Shown in pieces: positions 24,230 through 36,544 of a DNA stretch of 64,000 nucleotides. The translations under genes and the position numbers were made by a program. Source of the DNA: Rhynchosporium graminicola. Taxonomy: Eukaryota; Ascomycota; Leotiomycetes; Helotiales; Ploettnerulaceae. The notes under the pieces are model-generated. The model was not told the origin of the DNA. It did no database searches and was given only the letters and a program-made list of their open reading frames with translations. The stretch is from assembly GCA_900074885.1 (NCBI GenBank), contig FJUW01000040.1, positions 372,001 to 436,000 of the forward strand, written 5' to 3'. Every line of letters begins with the position of its first letter. The stretch's first letter is position 1.

Positions 24230-25343
24230 CTTAATAATTCTACTCTAGAGAATATAGAACTCCTATCGTTTATCTTACTATTAAACTTTAAAGAAACTAT
24301 AGAAATCGCCTTAAAAACCTTAGAAATACTAAGCTCTTTTACTTTCCTTTAATTTAATCGATCTCTTATAAACTTAGACTAATATTAATAAGACTTATTT
24401 AATCTTTTTATAAATTAAATACTATTTATAATAGATTTTAATTATAAACTTATATCTATTATTAATTCTAATAGCTCCGATATCCTAGGACTTATTAATT
24501 AGCTTAATACTTTATTTCTATCTTTTTCGATATTTCTATTAAATATTACTTAAAAGCTTAAGTAAGTTCTGTTTATAATTAATTCAGATATAAACTAACT
24601 TAGCTAGCTTTTCAAAAAATAAATACTTCTACTAAATAAGATACTTTCTTATACTTTATTAGATCTAATATTATTAACTATATAAATTGTTTTAAGAAGA
24701 CTATAGAAGATTATAAGCTCTTTAATTCAGAAAAGGTTTAATATTTTTCTTATTATTATAATAATACTCGATAAGATATTATAAAGATTATACTAAAGTA
24801 TAAAGATAATAAAGATTAAGAAGCTTTATCTAAAGCTTTAAAACTATAATTCTATAACTATAATCGACTTTAGATCCGAGATTCTATTATATTCCTGAAG
24901 TAGTTTACTTATAAACCTTATTATAATAATAACTTTAAAGACTTATATTGACTTTATTATTAGATATCTAATAATCTTAAGAACAATAGTATAATTAGTA
25001 AGTTTAACTAAAGCCGATAGTTCTTAGTAAGACTATTAGATTCTTTATAAAAAAAAACTAGTTTAGTATTATAAAGTTAAGAAATTAGATCTTTTTATTT
25101 ATATTTAATTTAATAAGTTTATAAAATTTATTCTTAAAAATACCGAGAGTAAGAAGATAATCCAAGCTCTTAATATCAGAAATTGATATAGATATAGCTG
25201 TACTTAGAACTACTATTACTTGGCATACTATACTAAGTGCAGAGTTTTCCGGCTATCTGTCTAGTACTACATATTAATATAATTCTATTATAGTAGCAAT
25301 TTAAAGTGCTAAGACGCCTGCTTTATCTGCCTACTACTTGAAG
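24230..25343. other. RIP-degraded repeat DNA, unassigned
   Basis: TA-rich sequence with stops in all frames. Residual protein-like stretches on the plus strand (about 24700-25150) suggest an old coding region, but I could not assign it to a family. It is cut at its right end by the insertion of Gypsy-A copy 1. Confidence 0.4.
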
Positions 25344-25348
25344 ACGAG

Positions 25349-25616
25349 TGTAACGATACAAGACTCGAGGCGGTATATAAGTAAGAATAAACAAGTAGGG
25401 AGGCTAAGAGTAGTCTTATATAGTCTACTACGAAGGAAATAAAAAGATAAGGAAGGAAGAAGAAGAGAGATAGAGTATAAGGCACCTTATATATATATGC
25501 CGGTACTAGTCTGATACTATACCGAGTCGGATACTAGTTCTGCCGGGATACTTATAAACTTAGGCCCTAGTATCTATCCTTCTTCTTATATGACTTTCAG
25601 GTGAGCTATTATCATA
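25349..25616 (-). repeat. Gypsy-A1 LTR (3' LTR in element sense)
   Basis: 268-bp repeat matching 32859-33126, followed by the C-rich complement of the polypurine tract. Confidence 0.9.
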
Positions 25617-25878
25617 TTACCCCCCCCCTAAGAAGAGCTTAACCCTAAGCTCGGAAGGTTATAATTTATACTAGAAATTAGTATTTATTATAACTATTTT
25701 CGTTGATATTCGCGTAACAGGCGCTAGCCGCTCTTTAGTAGTAGTAAATTCTTTATTAGGTTCTGACTAGTTATATCGCTATAATAGTACTATATTAGTT
25801 ATAGCTTCTAAATCAAGCGGTAAGCTATATTTACTTTATCTATTTGCAGCAGGAGTCGAGTTTAAGTAGGGCGTAAGG

Positions 25879-27073
25879 TATATAAAGGAAGGGGTTTATT
25901 AATATTAGAGCCTTTCCTTTTCAACTGCGATAACTACTTCAACTTATAAGTTTACTCTCCCTAGACTACGATACGGTTTCCAGAGTAAGTATCGTTACTA
26001 ACTACTATAGTAGTTTACTATAATCTTATATATTAATCGACTTAATTAACTCTTCTCTTATTATAAGTAAGTTCCTTATCTTAGTATTAGAGATAGTCTT
26101 CAAGTATAGTATAGGAGTTTCATAGATCTATAACGCTAACTCCTATAGTACTTTTACTAGTTCCTACTAGTACTCTTTCAGTAGCGTATTATATATATTA
26201 CCTATAATATATTCGCGCTTTCCTTAAGATAAAGTATAATAATACTCCTATTCTAGAACTTCTATATTCGTTTAATAAGCCTAACTCTAAGCTTTATAAG
26301 TATTATTTAGCGTTAAAGAGCGCTTATAAACATATAAGTTACTTAAACTTAAATATAGTTATATATACTAACGCGTTATAGTTACTCGACTATATTAATA
26401 TAAAGTATACTATTTTATCTAGTTTACTCCTTAGCGGCGAAGCTAAAGACGCGGAGCTAAATTAAGGTAGTATTATAACTACTTATAAGGCGATTAATCG
26501 GATCTATCGTCTCGCGAAATCTACTACTCTTACTATTACGTTAGAAATTACTACTACTTAATTAGTAGAGACTTAAGCTTTAAAGCGTTCTATAGAGAAA
26601 GTATTTAAGAAGTTAGAGTTTATTAAAGTAATAAGTTAAGATCTTAAACCCTTAGATACTAGTACGATACTAACGTGATATAAGACTTAGATCTTTTAAT
26701 AGTAGATTCGGCGAAATCTAGGTTAATAGTATAAATAGCGTTAAAGCAGACGAAAGAGTTAAATAATATTATATAGGAATTTGCGAAGAAAGCTATATTT
26801 AAGGCTATAATATCTAATACTAAGGGAAAGAGGAATTTATCTTCTAGTTCAGAGATAGCGTTAGATCTAGATACTCCCGGACTTTCTCTAAAGAAGAAAC
26901 CTTATAAGATTAGCTATTATACTTAGTCTACTACTAGAGCTACGTTAGTAGATTTAAGTAAGGAGTTAGATATAGTAGTTCCGGTTCTAGATATTCTAGA
27001 ATTACTAAGAGCTCTAGAGAACTTAAGGGAGAAAGCTAGTAAAGTAGAAGTAGTTAAAGAAGTAGAGTTTTAG
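25879..27073 (+). pseudogene. Antisense accessory reading frame of Gypsy-A (copy 1)
   Basis: Lies between pol and the 3' LTR but on the opposite strand to gag-pol. A TATA box (TATATAAAGG, 25879-25888) precedes a pyrimidine-rich leader and splice-like signals (GTAAGTATC, TACTAAC at about 25990-26005). Protein-like sequence follows from about 26150 to TAG 27071-27073, with one frame change near 26680 and stops only at positions explained by CAA/CAG to TAA/TAG. The second part is Lys/Glu-rich with a basic patch (SLKKKPYKISYYT) and ends VEVVKEVEF. I recognise no domain. Equivalent frames occur in copies 2 and 3. The start codon is not certain; a candidate ATG would now be ATA. It is possibly an accessory protein of the retrotransposon. 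Confidence 0.5.
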
Positions 27074-27129
27074 ATATAGTATTATTATAGAGTATAATCA
27101 GGGGATTATCCCTAGTAATAAATTCTAAT

Positions 27130-30100
27130 ACTAGTAACTATAATAGCTTATTATCTTCTAAGTAACTATAGTTATCTATTCTGTCTTCTTAAGCTTTAAT
27201 CTACTAATCTAGTTTACGCGGAGGTCTAGGTTTACTTAAGTTAGTAGTATAGAAGTCTCTAAGCTTATACGGAGCACTTATTAGGTCAGAAGCGTTATAC
27301 TAAGTTAGGTCCGGGTTATAGCTTAGCTAGTTAACTTAATACTTCAGATTACCTCTTAAGAGCTATATAGTAAGTATATCTTATAACTCCTACTCTTCTT
27401 AAGTAGCGATAACCTCCGGGAGTAGGTTTAGTAGCTCCTAGCTTAGTAAAGAGTTATCCAGGTCCTTAAAGAGTAATTCGGGAGTGAATATATTATATAT
27501 AGAAGATCTATAGGGTAAATCTAGCTTATAGGAGTATCCGATCTAAGCTAGGACCTAGTATAGTCCTACCTAGAGGCTAGATAGCTTCTTACTTAGCTAG
27601 TAATTCTTAAGGTTCCTTATAGAGAGAAATACCTTATCTCTAACTTCTTAGTCGATATTACGCTATTTCGGGTCAGTTATAGCGCTTATCTTCTGCTAAG
27701 TAGCTATTATATTAGCTTTTATAATCTCGATAGTAGCTTTAGTATATTTAGCTAAGGATTTAGTATTAGTATAGTTAAGCTTCTCTTATAGTATCGATCC
27801 GATAAGTTACTTCTAATCTTAGCTATTCTGTAGTAATATACTATATTTAAAAGTATATAGTACTATACTAATAGAATCGTAAAGTAAGATTACTTAGGCG
27901 TAGTCTATTATTAGTAGTAGTTCGCCCTAGTTACTCTAGTAGTAATTAACGAAAGGTCTAAGGCGTTAGTTAATATATCGATTTATAATCTCTATTTATC
28001 TATCGGTTTACTAGTAGAAAGTAGTAAAATACTTAACCTTAACTCTAATTATATAATAAAACTCTTACTAGAAGGATAAGATAAACTAAGCTCCTTAGTC
28101 AGATATAATTAACTTAAGGATATATCCGAAATAATATATCTATTAGATAAATAATATCGCTATCCCGCGGGTATCGATACTATAGTAGTATAGTATCGAT
28201 ACGGAGTCCTTCCTTAAGTAGTCGATAAATACTAGTATCTTATTAAATCCCTAGTTATTAAGCGGGAAGTCCTTAAAATCTATAGCTAGGTACTATATAG
28301 AGTAGCTAAGTACCGGTAATAAGTAAAGGAATCCTTATTATTTCGTCTGCTTCGGATAAGAGTACTAATATAAGTAGTAATTATAAGTGTACTGTTTTAT
28401 ATCTAATATAAGTCCTTTCTAGTAATAATAAGTAGAAATTATCTCGGCGGTCTTATAAGTATTTAGATAAGTAGAGGAAACTTGATTATAGATTTCGCTA
28501 ATTAAACAGGTATATAGTAGGGTATAGCGTTATACGTATAGATAACTATTATAAAGTAGTAAACTATTATTAATAATATAGCTATCTCTTAATATATTCC
28601 GTTCGTTAGAGAATAATTCTTAGTTAAATTAGTATAGTTTCTCGATTAAATTAAAGGAGTTATATATAGGTTCCGATAGCGTATTAGTCCCTAGCGATAT
28701 TAAGTATATATAACTAATTTGATTGATATAATACTTAGCTAGTTCCGCGTTAATCCTAAGGTCTAGGTAGTCTAGAGGTAGTAAAACCCGAGATCTATTA
28801 TCCTGTTTCTATTATTCCTATATCCTTAGATCTTATTCCCTATAACTAAGGATATTAGCTTTAGCGTTATTTTTACTAAGCGTATATATAATTTAAAAGT
28901 TAAATTCGGAAAGGAATTCTATCTATCTAGCTTACTTACTAGTTAGGACCTTAGTAGTTATAAAGTATTCTAAAGATCAATAGTCAATATATACGCAAGT
29001 ATAGAGTAATAGAGATATGAGTTCCGGTCTCTATTTCCGGAAAGACTTAATAATAGCGTATAATTCCTTATCGTAGATCTCTTAGTTTAGTTCGTATCTA
29101 TTAAGAACGTAGAAATAGAATCTAATTAGGTATTACTAGTTATCTTTATATAATTAAGAGATAACTCTAGCTATTATACTATCAGAAGTATTAGTTTCTA
29201 GTTTAGTCTATAATTAAAGGTCGAAATAGTATAATTTCTATACTAATAATAGCCATTAATATAAATCGTTAAAGGATTTCTTATAATCGTTAGTGAAATT
29301 CTATAGTACTATAGGCCTAGTAAGTATTAAGAGAGGTTTAGTAATAAAGCCGAAATTCCAAATAAATTAATAGTAGAAACTACAGAATCCTAAGAAAGAT
29401 TTTATAGCTATTACTATTTCGGAGTACTTCTAGTCTACTAATAGTACTACTTTCTCGGGATCTGGCTCGATCCTATTAGAAGTAATAATATATCTAAGGT
29501 ATTTAGTCCGAGTAATATAGAACTCGCTTTTCTTAATATCTACTTAGAGTCTAGTATCTATTAAGCGTTGTAGTACTAATTTGACGTATTCCTTATATTC
29601 CTAGAGCGTTTCCGAGTATATAAGGATATTATCTAAGTAAGCTATATAAAAATCGTCTAAGTAGTCTAGTAGTATATTATTTATATATTATTAGTATATA
29701 CTAGGTCTATTATAGAGCCTAAAAGGTAATACTTTATATTTATAGGATCTGAAGCGGGTTCGGAAGGTAGTATACTCCTCTAATTCGGGGTTTATATAGA
29801 TATAGTTAAATACTACCTAGATATCTAGTTTAGTAAAGATTATTACTTTAGATATATAAGTTAAGAGCTTATTAATCCTAGGTATTAGGTAAGAATCCTT
29901 TCGAGTGATCGTATTAAGCTTATGATAATCGATATAAAAGCGTAATCCTCTATTAGCTTTCTTAATAAATAGTATAAGTAATATAAAGGGACTTTAGCTA
30001 GATTCGATAAATCCCTTATTTAGGTTCTCTATAAGGTACTCCTTAGTTACTTGTAATTCGTCTATAGATTACTAATATAGAAGCGAATATATATTTAGTA

Positions 30101-32850
30101 ATAGTTCTTCTAGGATAATTTTATAATTATATAAGTAATATAGTAGAAGAATATTAGAATCTCGCTTAGAAAAGGCTTCCTTAAGGGTATAGTACTATTC
30201 CGATAGCTTTTTAGCTATAAGTTATTTAGTATTAGGATCCTTAGGAGAGTCGCTATTTAGATAGTCTTATAAGAGGTAGTCTATCTTATAGATACTAATA
30301 AAGAATAATTCAGAGCTTTTATGTTTTATATTAAAGTGAAAAGCTATAGTACTAATTTAGTAAATTAGAACTAGTTTCCAGATCCTTAGAGGTTAAGAGG
30401 AGTACTTATAATAAGGTTTTAGCGTAAGTACCTTTCTTAATAAATTCAGAGTAGAAAAGGGTTCGGACTCTTTAGCGATAAGCGGAAATAAGTTAAATAA
30501 TAAGAACGATATATTAATATATTATATCGCTACTATTTAATATAATTAGTATTAGTCTAGCTAGTTTATAGCTAAGTCCCGCGCGTTAGTATTAATTTAG
30601 TAAGATCGATTAATACTAAGTTTACGAGGTAGTAGAGTTATAACTATCTCCTTATTATATCAGAGGGTAACTAGATATCGTTCCGGCTATAGTAGCTTAT
30701 AGTAAAGCGTATCTAGCTTAACCTGAAATTATTATATCTATTTAATACTAATAATTATATCTTATTATCCTAAATCGAGGAGAATAAAAGGGTAGTTATA
30801 AATACGCTTACTATTAATAGAAAAGTATAAACGTATAAAATAAGTAATATAAGTTCTAATAGACTATTAGAACTTACGTATTAGAATAGAATAAGATAGT
30901 AGCTCGATTTTAATACTAAGGGCTCCTGATAATTATCTAGTAAGAGTATAATTAATAAATAGATAACTATTCGCTCCGGTATCGATTAAGCTATTTATAG
31001 AGACTCTTAGCTTATTTATACTAACTATAGTCAGGTATATAAATTACTTACTTCCTATTAAGGAGTTAAGGTTAAGATTAGAGAGATTATACTTACATAG
31101 ACTTAAGAAGGAGTTTTTACCTAGGCCTTATCGTTTCCCTCTAATATTAGTTCAGATTCGGAGAGTACGTCCTCTATTACTTCCTTAGTTACTCTCTCCT
31201 CTTCCGGAAATTCGTCGATTAATTAAACCTTAGGCGAGTTAGGATAGTCTAGCTTAATATAACCGAGCTATCTGCAGCTGTAACACTTAAGGAGTTCTCC
31301 GGTCGAGGTAGCAGAGCGTTTTAACGCGGAGAGAGTACTAGCCTATACCGAGGTAGAGGTATATACGTATAATATAAGAGTAGTTTATTAAGGGGCTAAG
31401 CTTAAGGACTAGTAAGGAGTAAAACTAGTAGAAGTCGTAGTAGTAATAGTCAGCTTATAGTACTATACCTAAGCAGTAGCTTTCTCGGGATAAGTACGTT
31501 CTAAGTTATAATAACGCTTAGTATTAAAAGAAAATAAGGATCTAACTATAGAAGCGTAGTTCTTATTCTACGTTAGTTTAATAATAAGAGTTAAAGCGCA
31601 TAAGGATAATATAATCTTATCTTATATATAGAAGAACTACTCTTTCTTTTTAACCTTACCTTAGATAGTAGCGCTTTGAAATCGACTACGAAACTCAGCG
31701 AAAGTCTCGCGGGTATAGCTAAGTTATTATATCTTTAGGTAGTATAAAGCGTTATAATAGTTATCTTCCTCTAAACTAGTAAGAAAGTTCTCCTCTAATA
31801 AGAAGATTATTTTATTACTAGTCCTAAACTTATTAGCTAAGTACTAAGGCGTAAGATACTCTTTAGCTAATCTAGCAACTAGTCCTTATACGAGAACGCG
31901 CTAGAAGAAGTCCGTAAGATAGTAGTTAGCGTTTATAGCTAGCTAGTCTTATATTAATACTCTCTATTAGAGGAAAGTAAAGTCTAATCTATTATCTAAG
32001 GGCAGGATCTTCTTAGTAAGATAAGACTTCTTAAAGTATAAATCTACTGATTCGGCGCCGGGAGAGAGAGATAGTTTATTAAGAATAGTATCCTCTCTTT
32101 CGGTACTACGTATCAGAATAGAGTTTATTAGCTTATTAAACTCTAGAATACATAGAGATTATAGTATTAGTTCTAGTAAGAGAGTCGAAGATAAGCGAGG
32201 GACCCCTATAAAGAACTTATCTTATATAGAGATTATTTTATCTATAGTATCTTCTAGAGAGTTATTCTTTTCCTTTTAGTCTATTATTTATTATAAGAGA
32301 GAATAGATCAGGTTCGAGTCACTTGCGGTAATAAGAGTACTTAGTGATTATACTTCTAGGGAATTTCGCTTTTATTTTCCTTTCTCTCTTAGTTAGTACT
32401 TCCTTAATCAGGTATTAACATTCTCTAGTGTAGAAAACGTTTAAAGTAAGGAAAGGTATAATAGATCGAGTTCAGAGGTAGAGCAGGGGGGATCGCGTTA
32501 GGGTCTCCTAGAACTAGAGGAGTCTCTAGTTTATTAGTTAGAAGCTATAATAATAGCTTAAAAAGAAGTATATTAGAGCTATTTCAGTAGTAATATATAG
32601 AAGTTAAAATTCCGGGGTATTTATTATACTTTCTTTAAAATCTATCTATAATTCCTTTATACTAAGGAGGTTATTAAAAGTGCGTCAGCGAAGACCTCCT
32701 CTATTATACTATTTGCGATAAGCTAAATTAAACCCTGATTTATAGCTATCCGAGAGATCTCTAGTATCTTAGCTATATACAAGTAGTTATTGAATAACTA
32801 ACTCAGTAGTAAGATATTATAGTAAGCTATCTCCGGCTATCTTAATCTTT
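27130..32850 (-). pseudogene. Gypsy-A gag-pol relic (copy 1)
   Basis: Read on the minus strand from right to left. Near 31255-31290 there is a gag zinc knuckle of the CCHC type, with its His codon now Tyr (KCYSC..LGYIK). Near 29610-29660 is the reverse-transcriptase active-site region AYLDNILIYS, in which the usual second Asp of the catalytic pair reads Asn, a G-to-A RIP change. Near 27235-27385 is a C-terminal chromodomain-like stretch ending KLRDFYTTNPSKPGPPRKLD, typical of fungal chromoviruses, whose integrases target heterochromatin. RNase H and integrase must lie between but are too decayed for me to place. Stops throughout; not functional. Confidence 0.75.
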
Positions 32851-32858
32851 TTATTTAA

Positions 32859-33126
32859 TATAATAATATAAGACTCGAGGCGGTATATAAGTAAGAATAA
32901 ATAAGTAGGGAGGCTAAGAGTAGTCTTATATAGTCTACTACAAAGAAAACAAAAAGATAAGGAAGGAAGAAGAAGAGAGATAGAGTATAAGGCACCTTAT
33001 ATATATATACTAGTACTAGTCCGATACTATACCGAGTCGGATACTAGTTCTGCCGGGATACCTGTGAACTTAGGCCCTGGTATCTATCCTTCTTCTCATA
33101 TGACCTTCAGGTGAGCTATCGTCATA
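32859..33126 (-). repeat. Gypsy-A1 LTR (5' LTR in element sense)
   Basis: 268-bp repeat matching 25349-25616 with RIP-type differences; the first bases read TATAATAATATAAG instead of TGTAACGATACAAG. Confidence 0.9.
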
Positions 33127-33131
33127 ACGAG

Positions 33132-33867
33132 TCTATTATTGCTATATTATCGAACTCTCTATATAATAAAATGCCTCTATTATTATCATAGGGCGAGTGC
33201 AAAGAATACGTCTAGTACAAACGGTATCTTTAATTAATAAGAAGAATCAGCTGAAGAGCGGAGGAGAATTCTTTCTTAATAGAAAAGGAGAAGACACGGT
33301 ACTACTACTACTAGTGCCTTAGTAGTAATAGTTAGCGAGATACTTAGCGTCGAGTATTATCTTAGGTATAACTTATTATATTACTTCCGTTTTCAGACTA
33401 ACCCCCCTCAGAAACCTGTTCTAGGCCTATTATCGAGAAGTAAAGGCCTACTCGGCTATTATATTCGATACGCATAGTATATACGCGGATTACTACTATT
33501 CCCTTTATATTATCCTCTCCGAAGATAAGCTAAAGGATACCAATAATAGTATTCTATATTAGGCTTAGTAGTAGTATTAAGTAATCTAATACTTACTAGA
33601 GCTATACTTTACGTATTTTCCTATATCTCCTTAAACTTAACGCTTTCCTCGGGAGGCTAGCACTGCTTTCGCAGCTAATATATTACTAGTTCCCTAATCT
33701 ATTATATTATCTTTTATAAGTAGTTCTACTGCTCGAAATATTACTATTACTCTTACTATACGATTTACTTTTTATATAAAGGGTAGTATAAACCTTAGAC
33801 CTTAGGAGATATAGAAGCGTAAGTAAAAAAAGGTTAACGCCTCCCTACTGCTACTCGCACTCCACTC
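33132..33867. other. Unassigned repeat DNA between Gypsy-A1 and the copia element
   Basis: Less RIP-mutated than the neighbours. A plus-strand frame over about 33390-33850 keeps protein-like character (REVKAYSAIIFDTHS) apart from RIP-type stops. I do not recognise it. Gypsy-A1 inserted into this unit's left side (duplication ACGAG); its right side meets the copia LTR without a matching target duplication. Confidence 0.4.
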
Positions 33868-34486
33868 TGTTGGATTTGTAACCAGTACCTTGGTCAGTTC
33901 TGCCTGCATTAGCATACACACCCTGTACCTTATCAGTACATGGTCTTAGTACCTAGTTCAGTACCTTGCCCATGTACCTTGTTGTACCTGGCACCTATAC
34001 CCTGTACCTTGTCAATAGCCTGTACCCTGTATACTCTATTAGAGTTACTATGAAGGTTCTCGATAGAGTTCTATTACTCTCTAGTACGCATATCGTACTT
34101 CTAGAGGTTTCTACTGACGTACTACTGACGTAGTATAATTCTACGGTATACGTGTCTTCTTCTATGGAGTTCTGTATTACGTAGTATAGAATATTCTAGA
34201 GAGCTCACATAGCTATATAAGTAGCTAGAATCTCTCCTGTAGTTAGCTCTCTTCAAGTAAGCAAAAAGCAATTCGTATTAATCACGTATTATTCTGACCT
34301 TTTAGCTGATTTCCACCTTTAATTTTTACAGTATAGAATATTCTAGAGAGCTCACATAGCTATATAAGTAGCTAGAATCTCTCCTGTAGTTAGCTCTCTT
34401 CAAGTAAGCAAATAAAGCAAGTCAAATTGATCACCTATTATTCTGTTATTCTGACCTTCAGCCGATTTCCACCCTCAATTTTCACA
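33868..34486 (+). repeat. Left copia LTR with an internal tandem duplication
   Basis: Within the LTR a unit starting GTATAGAATATTCTAGAGAG occurs at 34194 and 34331 (period 137 bp). The right LTR has the same duplication. This LTR retains many CA and TG dinucleotides lost from the first part of the right LTR. Confidence 0.8.
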
Positions 34487-35231
34487 TAGTAGCAATTCAC
34501 TTAGTGAAATCAGCTAATCAGACGCTTCCTCCTTCGATCGATCTCGCCTAAACCCGCTTCCGTTACTCCTTACCGATAAAGGAGCTTCCTGATAGGGCGT
34601 ACTTAGTCGTTTTCAAGCGACTTCTCGCCTAAGAGCTAGTAAGCTAGCCCCTTTGAGCCCTACTAACACGGCTATAGCGAATCAGACTCGTGGCCCTTGA
34701 CCCTAAGACGAAGTTGCAGGGAAATCATAACTTATAACCTCTCGAAGCCTTTAGAAGTGGAGACGACCTAATGACCCTAGGTACGAAGGCTAAGATCTTA
34801 TTCCGGGGTGCTTATATCTACTACCGACTTAGTTTAGAAGCTAGGCCTAGTTGCGTAGTAGGGAGTAGCTTCTGATTCGCTACTAGTCTAGTATAAATTA
34901 TAGGTCGGCTAATAGGCTATTATTCGGGTATAAGAAGCTATCCTCGGAGAGGGTTACCCGGTAATAGTACTTAAGGCGCTATAAGATAAACTGAGCTAGT
35001 AGTAAGGTCATTTCAGTAGCAAATACGATAGACGTAGTTGCCGTACACTACTATTAATTTTGATTAAGCGAAAAACTCGGTAAGATAGTAGTCTCGGCGT
35101 AGCTACTATCTAATTATAAAGGGCAAGATAAGGTTATTATTTTTCAAGTTACTTAGTAGCTTATACGAGTAAAAACTCGTACTTTCAAGACCTCTTAGTA
35201 CTTAGTACTATTCAACTGCCTATAAGGAATT

Positions 35232-35232
35232 N
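35232..35232. other. Single-n assembly join
   Basis: One ambiguous base in the copia interior, just before reverse transcriptase. The integrase region expected here is absent, so this n probably hides a gap of unknown size. Confidence 0.7.
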
Positions 35233-35239
35233 CCTCTCT

Positions 35240-36016
35240 TGAAAATCATAATACGTGGAAAGTAGTCGATAGTAATACTAAGACTATAAAACTACTAAAA
35301 ACTCGCTAGGTCTATAAGATTAAAGAACTAGAGAGCGAGTACTACGAATTCAAAGCTAGATTCGTAGCTAAGGGGTTTGAGCAAATATACGGTATAAACT
35401 ACCTAGATATATACGCTAGTATAGTAAAGCAAATAGCTTAGCGTCTTATATTTGCCTTAGTAGTACTCTATAAGTAGTATATATATAAGATCGATATGAT
35501 CTCCGCTTTTACACAGAGTGATATAGACGTTAATACCTTATATATTTGCCCCCCGTAAGGCGTAGATTATTACACTAATAAACTCCTCCTACTCTAGAAA
35601 GCGTTATATAGTCTTAAGTAATCAGCTAGACTATAGTTTATCATACTAAAGGAGGTATTAGTTAATAAATTCGGATTTAAGTTAATCCTATCCGAAAATT
35701 GCATATTAGTTAATAAAGAGCTTAAGATTATAATCTATATATACGTGGATAATCTAGCTCTAATTAGCTCTGATATAAGTACTATTAAGTCCTTAATTGA
35801 AGAATTAAAATACTTCTTTAAACTTAAGGACTTAGGGCTGATAAAAGACTACTTAGGTATTGAAATTAACTATAATAGAGATCAGGGCTATATGAAGCTC
35901 TATAAAGCTAGCTATATAGAGAAGGTACTAGCTCGGTTTGACTTATCAGATTGTAAACCGAAAAATACGCCTATGGATTCAAAGGTTAAATTAGAACCTA
36001 ATCCTAATAAAGCTAC
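35240..36016 (+). pseudogene. Copia reverse-transcriptase fragment
   Basis: Plus-strand remnant of the RVT_2 domain: KARFVAKGFEQIYGINY, then an AFTQSDID-like stretch, active-site IYIYVDNLALISS (usual YVDD with the second Asp now Asn), and FFKLKDLGLIKDYLGIEI. Several RIP-type stops. It breaks off after NPNKAT at the Gypsy-A2 insertion and resumes at 46321. Confidence 0.85.
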
Positions 36017-36284
36017 TATAACGACACAAGACTCAAGGCGGTATATAAGCAAGAATAAACAAGTAGGGAGGCTAAGAGCGATCTTATATAGTCTACTACG
36101 AAGGAAATAAAAAGATAAGGAAAGAAGAAGAAGAGAGATAGAGTATAAGGCACCTTATATATATATGCCGGTACTAGCCCGATACTATACCGAGTCGGAT
36201 ACTAGTTCTGCCGGGATACCTATGAACTTAGGCCCTAGTATCTATCCTTCTTCTTATATAATATTCAGGTGAGCTATTATCATA
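36017..36284 (-). repeat. Gypsy-A2 LTR, left
   Basis: 268 bp; starts TATAACGACACAAGACTC and is followed by the C-rich complement of the polypurine tract. Confidence 0.9.
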
Positions 36285-36544
36285 TTACCCCCCCCCTAAG
36301 AAGAGCTTAACCCTAAGCTCGGAAGGTTATAGTTTATACTAGAATTAGTCTTTATTATAACTGTTTTCGTCGATATTCGCGTAATAAACACTAGCAGCTC
36401 TTTAGTAGTAGTAAATTCTTTATCAGGTTCTGACTAGTTACGTCGCTATAATAGTATTATATTAGTCGTAGCTTCTAAATCGGGTAGTAAGTAGTATTTA
36501 CTTTATCTGTTTATAATAGGAGTCGAGTTAAGTGAGGCGTAGGG

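Larger units (their letters stand above)
25349..33126 (-). mobile_element. Gypsy-A copy 1: full-length, RIP-mutated Ty3/Gypsy chromovirus
   Basis: 7778 bp with two 268-bp LTRs (25349-25616 and 32859-33126) and a 5-bp target duplication ACGAG (25344-25348 and 33127-33131). LTR ends read TGTAACGA..GTCATA (originally TG..CA). The polypurine tract, seen as a C9 run at 25620-25628 beside the left LTR, puts gag-pol on the minus strand. All frames are broken by RIP-type stops, so the copy is dead. It inserted into already present repeat DNA. Confidence 0.9.

Noticed and set aside
23503..24240. CRISPR-like or tandem-repeat array
   Set aside because: The repeated units are LTRs with target duplications; there are no regularly spaced short repeats.
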